A stretch of DNA of 64,000 bases from NCBI GenBank assembly GCA_023525715.1, contig CM042011.1:58384854-58448853 (forward strand), read 5' to 3'. The notes under the pieces were generated by a model. It had not been told where the DNA came from. It saw nothing but the letters and a program-made list of their open reading frames with translations, and did not search any database. Of the stretch, positions 60,725 to 64,000 are shown one piece after another. The position numbers and the translations under genes were made by a program. The stretch's first letter is position 1, and each line of letters begins with the position of its first letter. Source of the stretch: Cichorium intybus. Its lineage: Eukaryota > Streptophyta > Magnoliopsida > Asterales > Asteraceae.

Positions 60725-62191
60725 CTAAAATGAACTGCCCGATCCTGGAACATCCTGAGAACAAACGACACTCTCCATGTGTAGCAGATAATCTGGAGAG
60801 AATTTTACAGATGGAATACTGGTTTTCTTAACCCACTGTGTTCTGGGTATTCTAGCTGAGACATAACCCTTGCTCCCACTGCTATGAATGCCCTTGACTG
60901 GTTTTTCTAAACCGTTCCAAACATGTTTAACCTGAATCTGACCTGTGACTCTAGGTTTGCCATCTGCAAAGCAAACCTTCTTCTGTCCACGAGACTCTAT
61001 GAACCGGACTTTGGTCTTCTTCTGAACTGGGACGGTTACTCCCTCAGACGGTAAACTGACCATATATAATGAACCCCTCTTATGTCCACGAGCTATCACA
61101 AGATTTCCTTTGACTACCTTCCACTGCCCATTCCTGAACTTAACCTCGTGCCCCTGTTCATCCAACTGTCCAACAGAAATCAACTGTTTCTTCAGACTTG
61201 GAATTACTCGGACATCCTTCAAAGTCCATGGACCGACTGGAGTCTTCAGATCTAAGTCACCTATGCTAGTCACATCAAGAACCTCATCGTTTGCCAGTCT
61301 TACCTTACCAAAATCCCATTCTTTCAGATTCCGCAGTGCTTCACGGCTGTGGATAGCGTGAAATGAAGCACCCGAATCCATAACCCAGGAATCCACATTG
61401 CTCTCTACACTACAGATCAAAGCATCATCATATGAATGTTCTACTGCAGCGTTAACTTCTTTCTTGTCTTTTGGACATTGATTCCTGAAATGTCCAACCT
61501 CTTTACATTTCCAACAAGTCACATCATTTCGAGTCCTCGACTGACTCATTCTCCTGTTCCTGCTCCTACTACCTCTGTTATTTTTCCTACCTCTGACCGC
61601 ATTCAATTGTTCACTTGATGATTCCCCTGAATTTCTTCTTCTGACGTCTTCGCCTAGAATTAAATCCTGAATTCCCTCAAAAGTGAGCTCTTTCGATCCT
61701 GCGGAACTAGTAACAGCTGTAACTGTTCCGGACTAACTGTCAGGTAATGATGATAACAGTAGTAAAGCTTGAACTTCATCCTCGAACTTTATTCCCACTG
61801 ACCCAAGTCTGGATAAAATCGAGTTTAAATTGTTTATGTGCACTGTGACTGAACTTTCTTCCCTCATCCTCGTGTTGACTAGCTCCCGAATCAGGAAGAC
61901 TTTATTTGCTGCCGACGACTTCTCGTACATATTAGACAATGCCTCCATGATTCCCTTTGTCGAGGTCTCCTTCAAAATGTTGAAGGCAACATCCTTTGAC
62001 AACGCTAGTCTAATAAATGCCTTGGCCTTCTTATCCAAAGTCTCCCACTGTGCCTGTGTCATCGCCTCCGGTTTTTCACCTAAAACTGCGTCCAAGTCTT
62101 TCTGCACGAGCAAATCTTCAATTTGCATCTTCCACCAACCAAAGTCCTTCCCATCAAACTTCTCAATCTGAATCTTACTGCTTTCTGCCAT
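60725..62191 (-). pseudogene. Copia D gag-protease with an unusual C-terminal tail, one in-frame stop
   Basis: From ATG 62191 (MAESSKIQIEKFDGKDFGWW) the minus-strand frame runs about 488 codons to 60725, interrupted once by TAG at 61733-61735, where copia B has TGG (Trp) in LPESWSG. It contains NMYEKSSAANKVFLIRELV, a CCHC knuckle CWKCKEVGHFRNQCP and the protease site WVMDSGASFHAIHSRE. After the usual GHKRGSLYMV segment, where GAG-pre-integrase and integrase should begin, it continues instead for about 100 residues of basic sequence (VRFIESRGQKKVCFADGK, LLHMESVVCSQDVPGSGS) and stops. I know this kind of tail only vaguely from gag-only plant elements; its role is unknown. Confidence 0.78.
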
Positions 62192-62695
62192 TATAACAGA
62201 CAAACTGCACCCTTTTCAGAAATTAAGGGTAAAAAATGCAAATTTTCTGAAGTTTAGGGGCTAAACTACAATTTCCTGAAAGTTTAGGGGCTAATCTGCA
62301 CTTTTATGAAAGTTTAGGGACCTAACTGCAATTTTCTTTTGGAACGTGCTTTTCCACTAGCTTTTGTTGGAACGTGTTTTCCACTTTTCCACCAAGATTC
62401 CTCACTTTCTTTTGTTTCTTTACTTTTGCTATTATTAAAGAAAACAAAGAACACGAATATGGAACAAAAGGAACTGCAAGAGAACGTGCTCCACCAAAAA
62501 AAAAATTTCTCCATCTGTCTTCTTTCTTTGTTCCTGGCGACGCAGGCACACCCCCAAAAATCTGCTGCTGCTCTTCTTGCCTAGCTAACTGCGTGCAACC
62601 ACCTTACCCGGAACAAAAAAAAAACAACGCAACTGATCTCCGGTGATCCGATCGATGTGTACGGTGTATAAGTGAGCCTGTGCTCTGATACCAGT

Positions 62696-63036
62696 TGTTA
62701 GGATAGAGACACACACGACACTAATCACACACACTCAGCGCTCTCTCTCTCTCTCTCTCTCTCAAGAACACAAAGATGAACACGAGGGATTTAACGTGGT
62801 TCGGTCTAACCTGACCTACGTATACCAGGTAACTAGGAATGTATATTTCTTGGTGCTACTCTGCACTCTCTCTGTTACATGTGGTGTTTTACAAATTACA
62901 GATGAGACTCATATATAGAGTCTGAAATGATAATGTGAACAAGCAAAAAAAAGTCCATGAAAAATATCCTTTTCCCCCTTTTTTTTGACTTGCTTTTCTG
63001 CCACTAATATTGACTAGTGGCTTCACATACTCAACA
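62696..63036 (-). repeat. 5' LTR of copia D
   Basis: 341 bp, TGTTAGGATA...TACTCAACA on the plus strand, with a (CT)n run at about 62741-62762. The 62204-62660 stretch just inside it is the non-coding leader, with three copies of an AGTTTAGGG-containing block near 62250-62330. Confidence 0.9.
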
Positions 63037-63542
63037 TGCGAGTCCAATATTTGAGGTCGTGGTGTCGACCGATAAGATTTGATTCCTCTTATACCTTAGA
63101 TTAGAGTTACGAATTGAAGAACCCTACGGCAATTTGTATGTGTAAGACACGCATACATGAATGATTTGTCATTCATACCGGTTCTGGAAAAACATCTACT
63201 ATGAAAATTACGGATGGAATTTTTTTTTTTTTTTTAAATCTGTGCATGGCCTTTCATGCATACTCATCAAATAAATTTCAGACGTTACCACCACTTTTAC
63301 TATACTTGCAAGATAAATGTTCTCAAACTTAGACATGATAATCAATATGCTACAAGTTAGTCATACTCTTCTAGTGTTGGACTGTGGTGGTTACAATTAC
63401 ACCATCTTTTATTACGTTTTGGTGCTAAGTTATGTATGATCAACCGCACATATGTGGGATATCTATCTTGTTTCATTTAATAAAATAGTGGATTTCTAGT
63501 TAACGTGAGCTGAATTTGGATCTAAATGTATCTGTTCAACAG
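63037..63542. other. Remainder of intron 1 of the dioxygenase pseudogene
   Basis: Alignable by eye to intron 1 of the intact gene at its start (GGTGTCGACCGATAAGATTTGATTC against GGTGGACCGACAAGATGTGATTC). The middle is AT-rich with a T run near 63219-63235 and no gene. Confidence 0.7.
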
Positions 63543-64000
63543 GTTCCAGACTCCCCCTCCAAGATATTCTTCTTTTGTGATGAAGAACCAGGTAGCGGAG
63601 GAGAAACTCCAGTAGTTTTGAGTCATTTAATATATGAAAAGATGAAAGAAAGGCACTCAGAGTTCGTGGCACAACTGGAGGAGCATGGGTTGACGTATAT
63701 AAAAGTAATGAGTGACGAGGATAAACCATCATCCTATGCTAGCAGTGGATGGAAGTCAACATGACCACCGACAAGAATGTTGCAGAGGAAACGTTTTTGT
63801 GTTTCGCTACATTTTTTATCCTTTTTAATTTAAACGCATTCACAGTAGCTAACGTATCTCCTAAATTGGTTCCATGACAGGGCGGCGAAGCAGGGCACAA
63901 AGCTGGAATGGATGGGGAATAGTGTGAAAGCTATAACAGGTCCGATGCCAGCCTTAAGATTTGACAAGGAAAATCAACGGAAAACTTGGTTCAATAGTCT

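Larger units (their letters stand above)
60161..63036 (-). mobile_element. Copia element D: gag-protease only, in intron 1 of the dioxygenase pseudogene
   Basis: LTRs at 60161-60518 (358 bp) and 62696-63036 (341 bp). The primer site TGGTATCAGAGCA lies on the minus strand at 62681-62693 and the purine tract CAAGTGGGAGAT abuts the left LTR, so it runs leftward. The flanks are TGCCA and TGCGA, one mismatch. At 2.9 kb it is far shorter than an autonomous copia; between LTRs it encodes Gag and protease but no integrase, RT or RNase H. Its Gag and purine tract are related to copia B, which suggests it was moved by B-like enzymes. Confidence 0.88.
59697..64000 (+). pseudogene. Second TauD/TfdA-type dioxygenase copy, broken; runs off the window
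   Basis: Exon 1 is 59697-60077, exactly the length of the first copy's exon 1, starting MATGRFFEEVEVPEQK and keeping the metal site FHHEMAY. Codon 69 is TGA (59901-59903) where the intact gene has AGA (Arg), consistent with a CGA-to-TGA change. Intron 1 contains copia D (60161-63036). Exon 2 is 63543-63792; near 63753 it lacks four bases relative to the intact copy, shifting the frame, and the last exon base before the GT donor is C instead of G. Exon 3 starts at 63881 and continues past the window end (KLEWMGNSV is visible). With a stop and a frameshift it cannot make the full enzyme. It is a tandem duplicate about 6 kb from the intact gene. Confidence 0.88.

Noticed and set aside
62314..62646. 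ORFs in the leader of copia D
   Set aside because: They lie in the non-coding region between primer site and Gag start and have no recognisable product.

Overview
This is a stretch of flowering-plant nuclear DNA. It is most likely a eudicot with a large, transposon-rich genome; Asteraceae is plausible from general memory of the element types, but I could not test it. Evidence for a plant: spliced genes with GT-AG introns, Ty1/copia, Ty3/gypsy (Athila and chromovirus-like) and Helitron elements, non-autonomous hAT and Mutator-like elements with exact target duplications, and a plant At3g21360-type dioxygenase. All boundaries were read by eye; no database search was run.

Layout. 1-5.2 kb: the 5' LTR and primer site of a minus-strand chromovirus-like element, inserted beside a decayed copia gag. 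5.2-7.7 kb: unassigned DNA with a small orphan ORF and a probable MITE. 7.7-13.8 kb: two back-to-back non-autonomous Helitrons with the same kind of 3' end, the first carrying a response-regulator-like scrap, the second carrying a hAT MITE. 14-17.7 kb: two short genes (one broken, one intact) for a domain like the N-terminus of Mutator-like transposases, and a LINE scrap. 18.2-20.95 kb: a Mutator-like element with a nested foldback element. 21.3-48.8 kb: a spliced gene (DUF1985-like part followed by the same Mutator-N-like domain) whose last exon is split by a 23.7-kb nest of LTR elements.

The nest is three elements deep: copia A (24552-48251, minus, target duplication ATATT) contains copia B (28470-46283, plus, duplication CCCAA), which contains an Athila element C (33131-45765, plus, duplication GAGAT); copia A also took a hAT MITE (26288-26818). 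A and B are broken by stops and frameshifts. C has two 1713-bp LTRs that look almost identical, an intact 1774-residue gag-pol and an intact downstream ORF, so it is the youngest and possibly still competent.

48.8-53.5 kb: AT-rich DNA with a triplicated unit, long TA arrays, a 101-bp MITE and a 1.1-kb palindromic Mutator-like element. 53.6-54.9 kb: an intact three-exon TauD/TfdA-type dioxygenase gene. 55.4-57.4 kb: copia and MITE relics. 59.3-64.0 kb: a second dioxygenase copy, now a pseudogene (stop, 4-bp deletion, changed splice-donor base), with a gag-protease-only copia element (D, minus) in intron 1; it runs off the window. The genes do not form a pathway; the window is mainly a record of successive insertions around two small gene families.
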